Of a stretch of 64,000 nucleotides of DNA, positions 46,901 through 55,636 are shown piece by piece. Where the stretch lies: the NCBI RefSeq assembly GCF_013410405.1, contig NZ_JACCFK010000001.1, positions 992,001-1,056,000 of the forward strand. Direction: 5' to 3'. The stretch is from Amycolatopsis endophytica. Its GTDB lineage: Bacteria > Actinomycetota > Actinomycetes > Mycobacteriales > Pseudonocardiaceae. Every line of letters starts with the position of its first letter. Within the stretch, counting starts at the first letter, position 1. The notes beneath the pieces are model-generated. The model was not told where the DNA came from and did no database searches. It saw only the letters and a list, made by a program, of their open reading frames with translations. Made by a program: the position numbers and the translations under genes.

Positions 46901-47267
46901 CGAACACCGTCCGCACGCCCAGGTCGCGGGCCGCGTCGGCGAAGCGCACCACGCCGTACATGCCGTCGTGGTCGGTGAGCGCGATCGCGTCGAGCCCCAG
47001 CCGCGACGCCTCCTCGACCAGCTCCTCGGGGTGGCTCGCGCCGTCCAGGAAACTGAAGTTGGAGTGGCAGTGCAGCTCGGCGTAGGGCACCCGGTGGCGC
47101 CCGCCCGCGTGGTCGTCGCCACGCGGGGCGTCGACGGTGCTGGGCCGGACGTAGCCCTCCCGTTTCCGGCTCCAGGCGGGACTGTCCCCGCCGTCGGCCT
47201 GCTCGGGTTTGCCGGACAGCGTCCGTTCCAGTTCCTTCCACGGGACGGGCGGGTTGTTGAAGCCCAT
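43947..47267 (-). CDS. dnaE2: error-prone DNA polymerase III alpha subunit
   Basis: A 1,106-residue C-family polymerase of the DnaE2/ImuC type that performs SOS translesion synthesis. The N-terminal PHP domain starts [18 protein letters not shown]. The catalytic carboxylates are in [12 protein letters not shown] near residue 460. The C-terminal OB fold ends about residue 1100, and the terminal tau-binding part of DnaE1 is absent, as expected for DnaE2. Its ATG lies 2 nt after the stop of a 43-residue ORF. Last gene of the imuA-imuB-orf-dnaE2 mutasome operon controlled by a LexA box. Confidence 0.95.
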   Translation of the reverse strand: MGFNNPPVPWKELERTLSGKPEQADGGDSPAWSRKREGYVRPSTVDAPRGDDHAGGRHRVPYAELHCHSNFSFLDGASHPEELVEEASRLGLDAIALTDHDGMYGVVRFADAARDLGVRTVFGTELSFGLSAPQNGAADPEGEHLLLLAKQQDGYASLCRAITAGQLAGHDHAVTDRAEKGRPVYDLDAVADEVAGSVVALTGCRKGAVRKALARGGPDAAGQELRRLRDRFDSVYVELTDHGYPEDGVHNDILAALAAEQGLPTVATTAAHYATPDRGRLAGAMAAIRARRGLDDMAGWLPASGTAFLRSGEEMAQRFARYPGAVQRAALLGLECAFDLKLVAPELPPYDVPAGYTEASFLRAEVYRGAAHHYRDNPAALEQIEHELRIIEQLNFPGYFLIVWDIVEFCRQSNILCQGRGSAANSAVCYALGITKVDSVRWKLLFERFLAPDRDGYPDIDLDIESDRREEVIQYVYRKYGRLRTAQVANVITYRAKSAIRDAARAFGHSPGQQDAWSKQIDRWGPLHDTKDDTDHDIPLPVLQVAGALEDFPRHLGIHSGGMVICHRPVSEVCPIEWARMADRSVLQWEKDDCASVGLVKFDLLGLGMLSALHYMLDLVREFEGVEVDLANLDLEDRNVYEMLQRADAIGVFQVESRAQMATLPRLKPKTFYDLAIEVALIRPGPIQGGSVHPYIRRAGGREDWDYDHPLLANALSKTKGVPLFQEQMMQIALDVADFTAAEADELRHAMGSKRSTRKMERLRERFYDGARRNGLGDELIGTIFHKLMAFANFGFPESHALSFAYLVFASAYFKHYHPAAFCAALLRAQPMGFYSPQSLVADARRHGVTVHGPDVNASLPHATLEPGDDGLAVRIGLAAIRMIGQKPAEEIVAERAHGRFADMADLARRVRLTTPQMEALATAGAFGRFADIDGDRRRALWAAGAVAQERPEKLPVTLAGAHAPTLPGMDEVDVAVADVWATGLSPDSFPTEFIRDRLDALGVVPTGKLMDVDDGARVLIGGAVTHRQRPATAGGVTFLNIEDETGMVNVVCSAGLWRRYHRVARGSAAMLIRGVVERADGVVSVRAEKLQHLSMRVPSKSRDFR

Positions 47268-47269
47268 CG

Positions 47270-47401
47270 CTAGTCCACGGGCCGCCGCGGGACGGGGATC
47301 GGCAGCAGCATCTGCTCGTCCTCGACCGGGTCCAGCGACTCCACCACCTCACGCGGCAGGGCCAGCCAGTGCCGCAGGTCCCGGAAGTACTCGTCCTCCA
47401 T
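47270..47401 (-). CDS. 43-residue ORF between imuB and dnaE2
   Basis: A short frame starting MEDEYFRDLRHWLALPREVV and ending LLPIPVPRRPVD. Its ATG overlaps the imuB stop as TGATG and its stop lies 2 nt before the dnaE2 ATG, so all three would be translated in series. The sequence is acidic and helical at first, with a Pro-rich end. EQMLLP slightly resembles a beta-clamp-binding motif, which is speculative. It may only serve to couple translation, or be a small mutasome subunit. Confidence 0.65.
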   Translation of the reverse strand: MEDEYFRDLRHWLALPREVVESLDPVEDEQMLLPIPVPRRPVD

Positions 47402-49053
47402 CAGTCGTACACTCCCTCCACTGTCCATTGCGGACTCGGTCCGCCCAGTCTCGTCAGCAGGACCGCTGTTTCCCCTTCGCCGTCCAGCACGGCCTGCAAC
47501 CGGGTGCGCACGCCGTCACCACCCGGCGTCCACCAGTGCGCGTCGACCAGCCACGGGCCCGCCCAGTCGAGGACGTCCCGCAACGGGCCGTCGCCCACCG
47601 CGACCCGGTGCGGTGGCGCGGAAAGCTCCCGCCGCCGGGTGATCCGCACCTCCGCGCCGGTCGCGTCGAGGACGCGGGCGGGCACCGGTCTCGCGTGGAC
47701 CGTCGCGGGGGACGGCGCGGGCAGCCGTCCCGGCCACGGCAGGTCCGGCGGGTTCCGCGGCGTCCGCGGATCGCCCCACGGCACCAGCCGGACGCGTTCG
47801 GCCGGGCCGCGGCCGCCGTCGAGCACCGCGGTGTGCACGCTGTCCGGGCCGAGCAGGCCCTGCACCCGCACCAGTGCGCGGCCGGCTTTCTCCGCGGCCG
47901 GGCCGTGTTCGTCCGCGAGACCACGGATTCCGTCCTGCCACAGGCCCAGTTGCAGCGAGTTGCCCTCGACGGTCTCCTCGGGCGCCAGCCGCAGCCGCTC
48001 CACGCCCGCGGTGGGCCGCTCGCCCGGCGCGGCGCGCAGCCAGCCGTCGAACTGCCAGCGCACCCGGTCCGCGATGCCTTGCGGTGTCAGGGGTTCGGCG
48101 CAGCGCCACACCCGGCTGAGTTCCTCGCCGTTCTCGGTGGTGGCGTAGATGCCCAGGCGGGTGCAGGCCAGTCCGTGGCGGGCCAGACCGCCGTGGAACT
48201 GTTCGGCGAGCATGCGTGCCACGAACGCGGCGGCGTCGATCCGGTCGAGGGGCGGGTCGAAGGTCTTGGTGACGGTGAGTTCGGGCGGCGGGCGGCGCCG
48301 GTGCGGCGGACGTTCGGACAGGCCGCGCGCCAGCCGGTGGGCGATCATGCCGTCCCGGCCGAACCGCGCGGCGACGTCCCGTCCGGCCAGCTTCGCGAAC
48401 GCGCCCAGGGTGCGCAAACCCAGGCGCCGCACCAGGTCCACCAGCTCGGCGCGGTCGGTGTCCGGCTGGTCCAGCTCGTTGACCGGCAACGGGGCGAGGA
48501 ACTCCGCGGCCCTGCCACGCTCGATGATCGTGGATCGGTGCGCGGCGAGTGTCGCGGCGAACAGCCCGTCGGAGACGCCGATCTGGCACTCCACACCGGC
48601 CCGCTCGGCGAGCAGTTCCGCGAGCCGCAACTCGCCGCCGAAGTAGCCGGACGCGCCGTCGGCGGGCACCGCGATCAGCCCCGGCCGCACGACCTCGACC
48701 CCCACGACCAGCTCCTCCACCGCGGCCGCGACGGGCTCGAACAGGCGCGCGTCACGATCCTCGTCCGGCGCGAAGACAACGAGCTCCGGGCAGCGGGACT
48801 GCGCGTCCCGGCGCCGCATCCCGCGCCGGACCCCGGCCGCCCTGGCGACCGCGGTGCACGCGACGACACGGTTGGCGTGGAACACCGCGGCGGGCAGGTG
48901 CAGGGGCGTGCCCTCGGCCAGGCACGCGGCGACCGCGGGCCAGTCCGGGCACCAGAGGACCAGCATGCGTGGTGGGGTGCCCTGGGGGTCCTGGGGGTCA
49001 CCACGCCGGTGGCGCCGCGCCGCGCCACCGGCGTTCGTGTCTACTGTGGACAT
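47401..49053 (-). CDS. imuB: ImuB, catalytically inactive Y-family polymerase homologue
   Basis: A 550-residue adaptor of the mutasome. The Y-polymerase fold is recognisable (LVLWCPDWPAVAACLAEG at about residue 30, the HhH part LRTLGAFAKLAG, and the little-finger region). The catalytic acidic residues are missing: the usual DxD and SIDE motifs are replaced. A beta-clamp-binding motif QLGLW is present near residues 368-372, matching QLPLW of the M. tuberculosis protein. ImuB links DnaE2 and ImuA to the sliding clamp. The ATG at 49053 (MSTVD) is chosen because the open frame beyond it runs through intergenic repeats. Confidence 0.92.
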   Translation of the reverse strand: MSTVDTNAGGAARRHRRGDPQDPQGTPPRMLVLWCPDWPAVAACLAEGTPLHLPAAVFHANRVVACTAVARAAGVRRGMRRRDAQSRCPELVVFAPDEDRDARLFEPVAAAVEELVVGVEVVRPGLIAVPADGASGYFGGELRLAELLAERAGVECQIGVSDGLFAATLAAHRSTIIERGRAAEFLAPLPVNELDQPDTDRAELVDLVRRLGLRTLGAFAKLAGRDVAARFGRDGMIAHRLARGLSERPPHRRRPPPELTVTKTFDPPLDRIDAAAFVARMLAEQFHGGLARHGLACTRLGIYATTENGEELSRVWRCAEPLTPQGIADRVRWQFDGWLRAAPGERPTAGVERLRLAPEETVEGNSLQLGLWQDGIRGLADEHGPAAEKAGRALVRVQGLLGPDSVHTAVLDGGRGPAERVRLVPWGDPRTPRNPPDLPWPGRLPAPSPATVHARPVPARVLDATGAEVRITRRRELSAPPHRVAVGDGPLRDVLDWAGPWLVDAHWWTPGGDGVRTRLQAVLDGEGETAVLLTRLGGPSPQWTVEGVYD

Positions 49054-49119
49054 GCTGCCCCCTCGGCGCGGGTGGAGCAGCAGGGCAGCGGCCACGCCCC
49101 GGCGCCGAGCACCGGCAGG

Positions 49120-49182
49120 TGTGGAACCCGCCCGCCGGGGTGTGGGACTCGCGCGCGGGAACGTGGGACTCGCGCGGTGGGC
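49120..49182. repeat. GTGGGACTCGCGCG tandem repeat in the imuA-imuB gap
   Basis: Three related units in the 130-bp gap: GTGGAACCCGCCCGCCGGG, then GTGGGACTCGCGCGCGGG and GTGGGACTCGCGCGGTGGG, with GAAC between the last two. Non-coding; period about 21 bp, like the other repeat family in the window. Confidence 0.6.
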
Positions 49183-49183
49183 A

Positions 49184-49873
49184 TCAGCTTGCCTCCCGGG
49201 CCAGGTCCAGTTCCCGCACCGGCTCGGGTGGTGCTGCTGCCGGGGCCCCCGCAGACCCCGGCAGCAGCAGATCCGCCTGCCTGGGCCGCGTCGCCGCGCC
49301 CCGGCCGGCACCCTGGACACGGACCCGCCGCTCACGCAGGTACCCGTGCCCGCCTTCGAGACCTGCCCACCGGCCGGCCTCGCAGTTCAGTTCCACCTCG
49401 GCGCCGGGCCACGGGCCGAGGGAGAGCAGCACGGCGCCCCGGTGCCGTGCCCGCGCCGAAAGGCGCCGCGCGTCCCGCGGCGCCGCACCCCGCGCGGCGA
49501 CCGCCACCACATCCACCCCGTCCAGCAGCGCCGCCGTGACCGCGGTGAACTCCACCCCGGGCCGCGGCACCAGCGCGAGCCGGCTCACCTCCACCCCGAG
49601 TTCCGCGGCGGCCACCAGACCGAGGTCCGGCATCCCCACCGCCGCGGCCCACGATCCGGTTGCCGTCGCCTCCGCCAGCAACGCCAGCAGCAACGACGTC
49701 GATCCACGCACCGCGACGGTGCTCCCCCGCCGCAACCCCGACGACGGCAGCAGGCAACGCAGCTCCGGCCGCACCGGCAGCACCTGACCGGTCAGCTGCG
49801 CGTGCTCCGCCGCCGCGGCCACGCTGGTGGCCGTGTTCACCCCGGGCAGAGCAGCCAACGTCGCGACCGACAT
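49184..49873 (-). CDS. imuA: ImuA, RecA/SulA-like mutasome accessory protein
   Basis: A 229-residue protein of the ImuA group. The N-terminal part resembles RecA but its Walker A is degenerate (LRRGSTVAVRGSTSLLLALL), so ATP binding is doubtful. A central WAAAVGMPDLGLVAAAELGV and a Pro/Ala-rich tail are typical. It works with ImuB and DnaE2 in damage-induced mutagenesis. First gene of the operon: GGGAGG lies 6 nt before the ATG and a perfect LexA box lies 65 nt upstream. Confidence 0.88.
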   Translation of the reverse strand: MSVATLAALPGVNTATSVAAAAEHAQLTGQVLPVRPELRCLLPSSGLRRGSTVAVRGSTSLLLALLAEATATGSWAAAVGMPDLGLVAAAELGVEVSRLALVPRPGVEFTAVTAALLDGVDVVAVAARGAAPRDARRLSARARHRGAVLLSLGPWPGAEVELNCEAGRWAGLEGGHGYLRERRVRVQGAGRGAATRPRQADLLLPGSAGAPAAAPPEPVRELDLAREAS

Positions 49874-49937
49874 GCCACCTCCCCACGACGCGCCTGCGAG
49901 ACCCTGCTGACGTCACCGTGGGGAAGCCGGCGACTCG

Positions 49938-49953
49938 TCGAACGCGTGTTCGA
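49938..49953 (-). promoter_or_regulatory. LexA (SOS) box
   Basis: TCGAACGCGTGTTCGA, a perfect palindrome with the actinobacterial consensus TCGAAC-N4-GTTCGA, upstream of imuA. LexA would repress the whole mutasome operon until DNA damage. Confidence 0.93.
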
Positions 49954-50027
49954 CTTGTTCAGTCTGCCTCGAACACCTGTGCGATGTCAAGGTGAAGCGC
50001 GGACGGGGAGAACCCGAGGTGATCCCG

Positions 50028-50798
50028 CTACGAGGCGCGCCGCGTGAGCACCAGCGGGTCGCCCTCGGTGATCGCGACCGTGTGCTCCGAATGCGCCGTG
50101 CGGGAGCCATCCGCCGAGCGGATGGTCCAGCCGTCCGGGTCGAAGACGATCCGGTCGGTCGTGCGGGCGAACCACGGTTCGAGCGCGACGGTCAGGCCCG
50201 GCCGGAGCTTCATGCCGCGCCCCGCCTTGCCCTTGTTCGGGACGTGGAGGTCTTCGTGCATGGTGCGGCCGATGCCGTGGCCGCCGAACTCGGTGTTCAC
50301 CGGGTAGCCGTAGTCCTGGGCCACCGCACCGATCGCCGCCGAGATGTCGCCGAGACGGTTGCCGGGGCGGGCCGCCTCGATCGCCGCTTCCAGCGCTTCC
50401 TCGGTGGCGCGGATGATCCGCAGGTCCGCCTCGTCGGGCGTGCCGACGACGAGCGTGTGCGCCGAGTCCGCGGCCCAGCCGTCGATGCTGACCGCGAGGT
50501 CCGCGGTGAGCACATCACCGTCGCGCAGGACGTAGTCGTGCGGCAGGCCGTGCAGGACGGCGTCGTTGACCGACAGGCAGATCACGTTGCGGAACGGGCC
50601 CCTGCCGAAGGAGGGGGCGTAGTCCCAGTAGCAGGACTCGGCGCCGCGGCGTTTGATCATGCCGCGCGCGTGGTGCTCCAGGTCCATGAGGTTGACGCCG
50701 ACATCAGCCAGCCTGCCGACCTCGGTGAGCACCTCGGCGACGAAACGCCCGGCCACGTGCATGCGTTCGATTTCGGCGGGCGTCTTCAGTTCGATCAC
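50028..50798 (-). CDS. map: methionine aminopeptidase, type I
   Basis: A 256-residue metalloprotease removing N-terminal Met. The five metal ligands are visible: two Asp in DLAVSIDGWAADSAHT, His in GHGIGRTMHE, Glu in ALEPWF and Glu in HSEHTVAI; HGLP carries the substrate His. It lacks the N-terminal SH3-binding extension of MapB-type enzymes. The GTG at 50798 has GCGAGG upstream. The promoter region contains two copies of a palindromic operator, which is unusual for a house-keeping peptidase. Actinomycetes usually carry more than one map gene, so this may be the regulated copy. Confidence 0.93.
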   Translation of the reverse strand: MIELKTPAEIERMHVAGRFVAEVLTEVGRLADVGVNLMDLEHHARGMIKRRGAESCYWDYAPSFGRGPFRNVICLSVNDAVLHGLPHDYVLRDGDVLTADLAVSIDGWAADSAHTLVVGTPDEADLRIIRATEEALEAAIEAARPGNRLGDISAAIGAVAQDYGYPVNTEFGGHGIGRTMHEDLHVPNKGKAGRGMKLRPGLTVALEPWFARTTDRIVFDPDGWTIRSADGSRTAHSEHTVAITEGDPLVLTRRAS

Positions 50799-50819
50799 GG
50801 ATACCTCGCGTCACAGGAT

Positions 50820-50867
50820 TGGTATAACTATACCGACACGGTAGCACGTGCCGGTATAGTTATACCA
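50820..50867. promoter_or_regulatory. paired palindromic operator upstream of map
   Basis: TGGTATAACTATACCG (50820-50835) and its exact reverse complement CGGTATAGTTATACCA (50852-50867). Each is itself a near-perfect palindrome (GGTATA-N2-TATACC). Centres are 32 bp apart, three helical turns. GCACGTGC lies between. Strongly AT-rich compared with the surroundings. Confidence 0.7.
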
Positions 50868-50879
50868 GTTCCGGGAGCG

Positions 50880-52439
50880 TCAGTGCGCGAAGTGGCGCGT
50901 GCCCGTCAGGTAGAGCGCCACGCCGGCCTCCTCGGCCGCCGCGATCACCTCGGCGTCCCGCACCGAGCCGCCCGGCTGGACGACGGCCTTCACACCGGCG
51001 TCGATCAGCACCTGCAGCCCGTCCGGGAACGGGAAGAACGCGTCGGACGCCGCCACCGCGCCCTTGACCCGGTCGCCGGCGCGCTGCACGGCCAGCCGTG
51101 ACGAGTCGACGCGGTTGACCTGCCCCATGCCGACCCCGACCGTCGCCTGGCCGCTGGCCAGCAGGATCGCGTTCGACTTCACCGCGCGGATCGCCCGCCA
51201 CGCGAACACCAGGTCCGCGAGCGTGTCGGCGTCGGCGGCCTCGCCGGTGGCCAGCGTCCAGTTGGCCGGCGAGTCACCGGGCGCGTCGATCCGGTCGACG
51301 GTCTGCACGAGCATCCCGCCGGAGATCGGCCGGAACTCGATCGGGTCCGCGTCGGTGAGGGCGGGCAGCTTCAGCAGGCGCACGTTCTTCTTGCGCTTGA
51401 GCACGTCCAGCGCCTCGTCCTCGAAGTCCGGCGCCAGCACGACCTCGGTGAACACCTCGGCGATCTGCTCCGCGGCCTCGCGGGTGACCGGCCGGTTCGC
51501 CGCGATCACGCCGCCGTAGGCCGACACCGGGTCGCACGCGTGGGCCTTGCGGTGCGCTTCGGCGATGTCCAGTCCGACCGCGATGCCGCACGGGTTGGCG
51601 TGCTTGATGATCGCGACCGCGGGGCCCTCGAAGTCGTAGGCGGCGCGGCGCGCGGCGTCGGTGTCGACGTAGTTGTTGTAGGACATGGCTTTGCCGTGCA
51701 GCTGCTCGGCGTGCGCCAGCCCGCCGCGCCAGTGCCGGTACACCGCGGCCCGCTGGTGCGGGTTCTCGCCGTAGCGCAGGACCTCGCCGCGCTCCCAGGT
51801 GGCACCGGTGAAGTCGGGAAAACCGGAGTCGTCCGCGGGCGCGTAGGCGTTGGCGAACCACGCCGCGACCGCCGTGTCGTAGCTCGCGGTGTGCGCGTAC
51901 GCCTGTGCCGCCAGCCGCTTGCGGTCGGTCAGCCCGAACCCGCCCGCGCGGACCTGCTCCAGCACCCAGCCGTACCGGGCCGGGTCGACGACCACGGCCA
52001 CGTTGTTGTGGTTCTTCGCCGCGGCGCGCACCATCGCCGGGCCGCCGATGTCGATGTTCTCCACGCAGTCCTCGGGGCTCGCGCCCGAGGCGACCGTCTC
52101 CCGGAACGGGTAGAGGTTGACGACCAGCAGATCGAACGGCGCGATGTCCAGCTCACGCAACTGGTCGACGTGCTCGGGGCGGTCGCGGTCGGCCAGCAGC
52201 CCCGCGTGCACCCGCGGGTGCAGCGTCTTCACCCGGCCGTCGAAGGACTCCGGGAACCCGGTGACCTGCTCGACCGGCGTGACCGGCACACCCGCGTCGG
52301 CCAGTGTCTTCGCCGTGCCACCGGTGGAGACGATCTCCACACCCGCCGCGTGCAGCGCGGTGCCCAGCTCCAGCAGGCCCGTCTTGTCCGAAACGCCGAT
52401 CAGCGCGCGCTTCACCGGACGCCGGTCTTCCACCGTCAC
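50880..52439 (-). CDS. purH: bifunctional AICAR formyltransferase / IMP cyclohydrolase
   Basis: A 519-residue enzyme for the last two steps of IMP synthesis. The N-terminal cyclohydrolase begins [16 protein letters not shown]. The transformylase domain has the catalytic Lys-His in [11 protein letters not shown] and the closing [11 protein letters not shown]. Its GTG overlaps the purN stop as GTGA. It uses 10-formyl-THF made by FolD. Confidence 0.96.
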   Translation of the reverse strand: MTVEDRRPVKRALIGVSDKTGLLELGTALHAAGVEIVSTGGTAKTLADAGVPVTPVEQVTGFPESFDGRVKTLHPRVHAGLLADRDRPEHVDQLRELDIAPFDLLVVNLYPFRETVASGASPEDCVENIDIGGPAMVRAAAKNHNNVAVVVDPARYGWVLEQVRAGGFGLTDRKRLAAQAYAHTASYDTAVAAWFANAYAPADDSGFPDFTGATWERGEVLRYGENPHQRAAVYRHWRGGLAHAEQLHGKAMSYNNYVDTDAARRAAYDFEGPAVAIIKHANPCGIAVGLDIAEAHRKAHACDPVSAYGGVIAANRPVTREAAEQIAEVFTEVVLAPDFEDEALDVLKRKKNVRLLKLPALTDADPIEFRPISGGMLVQTVDRIDAPGDSPANWTLATGEAADADTLADLVFAWRAIRAVKSNAILLASGQATVGVGMGQVNRVDSSRLAVQRAGDRVKGAVAASDAFFPFPDGLQVLIDAGVKAVVQPGGSVRDAEVIAAAEEAGVALYLTGTRHFAH

Positions 52440-53068
52440 CGCAACCTCACCTTCCGTCCCTCGACCGTGGCACCGGCCCGGCCGAGTCGTTCCACCACGT
52501 CCACGAGCAGCCGTCGTTCCACGACCTTGATCCGCTCGTGCAGCCTCGCCTCGTCGTCGTCCGGCTCCACGGTCACCGCCTCCTGGGCGATGATCGGCCC
52601 GGTGTCCACCCCCGCGTCCACGAAATGCACCGTGCAGCCGGTCAGCTTGACGCCCAGCTCCAGCGCGTCGGCCACGGAGTGCATCCCCGGGAACGACGGC
52701 AGCAGGGCCGGATGCGTGTTGATCACGCGGTTCGGGAAGCGCGCGAGGAAGTTCGTCCCCAGGATCTTCAGGAAACCCGCCGACACCACCAGGTCCGGCT
52801 CGTAGGCCGCGACGGCCTCGGTGAGGGCCTTGTCCCAGGCGTTGCGATCCGGGTGGTCGGCCAGGCGGACCGTGAAGTGCGGCACGCCGGCGCGCTCGGC
52901 GCGGGTCAGCGCCTCGGCGCCCGCGCGGTCGGTGCCCACGGCGACGATCTTCGCCGGGAAGCCGCTGCGCTGTGTCGCGTCCAGCAGCGACTGCAGCAGC
53001 GTGCCCGAACCGGACGCGAGTACCACCAGCTTGACCGGGACGGGCAGGTCCAACCGGCTGGAGTTCAA
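52436..53068 (-). CDS. purN: phosphoribosylglycinamide formyltransferase
   Basis: A 210-residue GAR transformylase for the third step of purine synthesis. It shows the phosphate-binding [13 protein letters not shown], the active-site signature [14 protein letters not shown] and the catalytic Asp in [16 protein letters not shown] start at 53068 is chosen because GAAGGAG lies 6 nt upstream; the family core begins only 12 residues later. Coupled to purH by a GTGA overlap, and 40 bp after perM. Confidence 0.95.
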   Translation of the reverse strand: MNSSRLDLPVPVKLVVLASGSGTLLQSLLDATQRSGFPAKIVAVGTDRAGAEALTRAERAGVPHFTVRLADHPDRNAWDKALTEAVAAYEPDLVVSAGFLKILGTNFLARFPNRVINTHPALLPSFPGMHSVADALELGVKLTGCTVHFVDAGVDTGPIIAQEAVTVEPDDDEARLHERIKVVERRLLVDVVERLGRAGATVEGRKVRLR

Positions 53069-53107
53069 CGCCTCTCCTTCGCCCGTGCCGAATGCGTACA
53101 ACCCACC

Positions 53108-54568
53108 CTAGCTGGGCTCTTCGGGCTTCCCGGAGGCGGGCGGGGGCTCTTCGGAGTCCTCCGGATCGGCTTCGGGCTCGTCATCGGCGGGCTCTCCGGG
53201 CTCGGCCTCGGTGTCCTCGTCGATGTCCTCGTCGGCGTCCTCGGTGTCCTCAGCGTCCTCGGTGTCCTCGCCGGACTCCTCGATGATCTCTTCGAGTTCG
53301 GCGTCGAGGTCTTCGAGTTCGGCCTCGATCTCGGGCTCGACCTCGGGTTCTTCCCCGGGATCGGGCTCCGGTTCCGGCTTCGGCCGGGCGTGCGGTCCGG
53401 CGAACCAGGCGACCAGTCCGCCGGGCACCGCGATCCAGCCGAACGCGGCGACCGACAGCAGCCCCACCGGAACGCTCACCGGATCGAAGGCGCCGCCGCC
53501 GAGCCGTCCGCCCGCCAGCGTGCCGAGCACCACACACCCGAACCCGACCAGGGCGCCCGCGATGCCGACGATCCGCAGCCGCGCCACCGGGTTCTCGTCA
53601 CCGCGCCGCAGCGACCAGCCGAGCAGCGCACCCACCGCGGCGGGCAGCAGCATCAGCACCGGCCACCAGAACGCGTGGTGTTCCGGAACACCGGCGAGCA
53701 CCGGCAGTCCGGGCACCGGGCCGCCGTCGAAGGCGAACGCGGTGATCGAGAACGACCCGATCGAAAAGCCCGGTCCGGCGACGAAGGCCAGGCCGCCGAT
53801 CACCGCATTGGGGAGGTACCCCAGCGACAACAGCAGCATCCCCACGCCGCTGCCGAATCCGGGCGCGTTCGACGCGAACAGGTCGCGGGTCGTGCCCGAG
53901 GCCAGGACGAGCCCGACGGTGTGCACCAGCGCGCCGACGGCCAGCAGCCCGGCCAGCCCGAGCGCACCGGCCCGCAGTCCGCGCACCGCCAGCGGATCCA
54001 GGTACTCCCGCAACGCGGCGGCGACCCCCGACCGCGACGCCGCCCCGGCCGCGGCCGCGACCCCCGCGACGACCGCGGGCACGGCGAACGCGGACAACGG
54101 CTCGACACGCAGCCCCGCGGTGTTGTCGAGCAGCGCGACCACCAGCCCGGCCACGGCGTGGGCGCCGGTCACGGCACCGATCAGGGGCACGGTGGAGCCG
54201 GGATCGCGGAGGCCGAGGCGCTGCGTGGCGTTCGCGGCGGCCCGCGCGACCAGCGCGAACACACCGACCGTCGCCAGCAACGGCAACACGCCCAGCGGCC
54301 GCCCGGCGATCGTCACGGGCACCTGGTGGGCCGCGAGCCAGCCCGGCCCGGCGGCTCGCAGCACACCGGCAACCGAGAACTCCGCGGCCGAAGCCATGGC
54401 GGTGACCAGCCCGAACAGGGCGGCCACCACGACATACCCGGTCACGAGGGGCCCCAGGACCGCCGCGGCGAACACCTTCGCGCGCCCCACCGGAGAAGGT
54501 TCTCCCCGGTGCGCCCGGTCCCTCACCCCTTTCGCGGACCGGCCGTACGAGGTGAGCATGCTTCGCAC
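53108..54568 (-). CDS. perM: PerM-like cell-division membrane protein (DUF6350)
   Basis: A 486-residue protein with about ten hydrophobic helices in residues 30-390, followed by an acidic tail of about 90 residues (Glu/Asp/Pro). The membrane part and position immediately upstream of purN match M. tuberculosis Rv0955/PerM, needed for division under stress and low magnesium. An ATG at 54559 (MLTSYGRS) is as likely as that at 54568. The acidic tail could bind divalent ions or act electrostatically at the membrane; this is inference. Confidence 0.85.
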   Translation of the reverse strand: MRSMLTSYGRSAKGVRDRAHRGEPSPVGRAKVFAAAVLGPLVTGYVVVAALFGLVTAMASAAEFSVAGVLRAAGPGWLAAHQVPVTIAGRPLGVLPLLATVGVFALVARAAANATQRLGLRDPGSTVPLIGAVTGAHAVAGLVVALLDNTAGLRVEPLSAFAVPAVVAGVAAAAGAASRSGVAAALREYLDPLAVRGLRAGALGLAGLLAVGALVHTVGLVLASGTTRDLFASNAPGFGSGVGMLLLSLGYLPNAVIGGLAFVAGPGFSIGSFSITAFAFDGGPVPGLPVLAGVPEHHAFWWPVLMLLPAAVGALLGWSLRRGDENPVARLRIVGIAGALVGFGCVVLGTLAGGRLGGGAFDPVSVPVGLLSVAAFGWIAVPGGLVAWFAGPHARPKPEPEPDPGEEPEVEPEIEAELEDLDAELEEIIEESGEDTEDAEDTEDADEDIDEDTEAEPGEPADDEPEADPEDSEEPPPASGKPEEPS

Positions 54569-54639
54569 CCTCGCACCCTCACTCGGCCAACCGGGTGAGC
54601 CACGCCGTTCGTCCCTCGCGCGGGTTAGCGCACACCACG

Positions 54640-54678
54640 AAAAAGCACCCCTCCCAGGCGAAACCCGGGAGGGGTGCT
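54640..54678 (-). terminator. intrinsic terminator of the DUF5336 gene
   Basis: Twelve-bp perfect stem (AGCACCCCTCCC with GGGAGGGGTGCT) followed on the minus strand by TTTTTCG, 12 nt after the stop. Confidence 0.9.
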
Positions 54679-54690
54679 GTCAGGTGAAGA

Positions 54691-55434
54691 TCAGCTCTGC
54701 TGGCCGCCGCCACCGAAGCCGCCGGGCGGGGTGCCGGGCTGCTGACCCGGCTGGCCCTGCTGGCCCGGCTGGCTCTCGGGCTTCGCGGCCGGGTTGTAGA
54801 ACTGGCCCTGCTGCGGCGCGTACACCGTCGACTGCGCCTGCGGCGGGTTCACCGGCGGACCGTACTGGGTGCCCGACGGGCCACCCTTCTGCTCGCCCGG
54901 CCCCTGGCCGAACTGGCCCGGCTGACCGTAGGGCTGGCCGTACTGCGGCGCCCGCGGCTGCGGCATCTTCAGCACGCCCGCGTCCAGCAGCAGCGCGGCG
55001 ATCGCGACGAGCATCTGCAGGATGCCCAGGATCAGGATCACCGTGAGAATGCCCGGGGTGTCCTGGAGCTCCGGGATGTGGACCATCACCAGGATCGCGC
55101 TGAGCGCGCCGAGCACGCTGAACAGCGCCGCGAACGGGAGCGTGCGCGGCCCCTTCGGCATCACCGACAGCCCCGCGAGCAGACCACCCACGAGCAGGAA
55201 GAGCACCGACTGGCTGGCGCCCTGTGCCTCGTCGGAGAACGCGATGAAGTAGTTCACCAGGCCCAGCAGGGCGATGAACAGGGTCAGGATCATGCTCAGG
55301 TTCGCCGGGGACAGACCGGCGCCCGGCTGCTGCGCCGGGGGCTGCTGCTGGGGGAACCCGCCGGTCCCCGGGGGCTGGGGCTGCCCACCTCCGCCCTGCT
55401 GCGGGTATCCCGGTCCACCACTGGGGAACGTCAT
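54691..55434 (-). CDS. DUF5336 membrane protein (34-kDa antigen family)
   Basis: A 247-residue protein with Gly/Gln/Pro-rich N- and C-terminal tails flanking four membrane helices (about residues 45-160; for example LFIALLGLVNYFIAF and TVILILGILQMLVAIAALLL). The helices and tails match the actinobacterial 34-kDa antigenic protein family (Rv0954). In M. tuberculosis that gene sits next to perM, as here. The ATG at 55434 has AGGAGA upstream. Likely a partner or regulator of division/wall proteins; direct evidence is lacking. Confidence 0.88.
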   Translation of the reverse strand: MTFPSGGPGYPQQGGGGQPQPPGTGGFPQQQPPAQQPGAGLSPANLSMILTLFIALLGLVNYFIAFSDEAQGASQSVLFLLVGGLLAGLSVMPKGPRTLPFAALFSVLGALSAILVMVHIPELQDTPGILTVILILGILQMLVAIAALLLDAGVLKMPQPRAPQYGQPYGQPGQFGQGPGEQKGGPSGTQYGPPVNPPQAQSTVYAPQQGQFYNPAAKPESQPGQQGQPGQQPGTPPGGFGGGGQQS

Positions 55435-55580
55435 CGCGCTTGCTCTCCTGTCTTCGCCCGAACCGGGGTGCCGATATGTCCGGGAACGGTTTAGCGCACT
55501 CCGGGGTTCCCGGCCACCCCATCCGGCTATCCGACGTGCCGGAGCGGGAAACGGTTGCGTCCGGTTCCGGTGCCGGAAAC

Positions 55581-55621
55581 CACACCGGCCGGGCACCGAA
55601 AGTCGGTGCCCGGCCGGTGTG
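55581..55621. terminator. 19-bp perfect stem-loop after sucCD
   Basis: Arms 55581-55599 and 55603-55621 pair perfectly with a 3-nt loop, 16 nt after the sucD stop on the minus strand. No T-run follows. Confidence 0.7.
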
Positions 55622-55636
55622 TGAACCGCGTGTGCG

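Noticed and set aside
43752..47273. Open frame of about 1,170 codons on the plus strand across dnaE2
   Set aside because: Its product is His/Arg/Val/Gln-rich with no domain and is exactly antisense to dnaE2, whose catalytic motifs are intact. Long antisense frames are expected at this GC content.
52304..54598. Open frame of about 760 codons on the plus strand over purN and perM
   Set aside because: Low-complexity product, antisense to two genes with clear family motifs.
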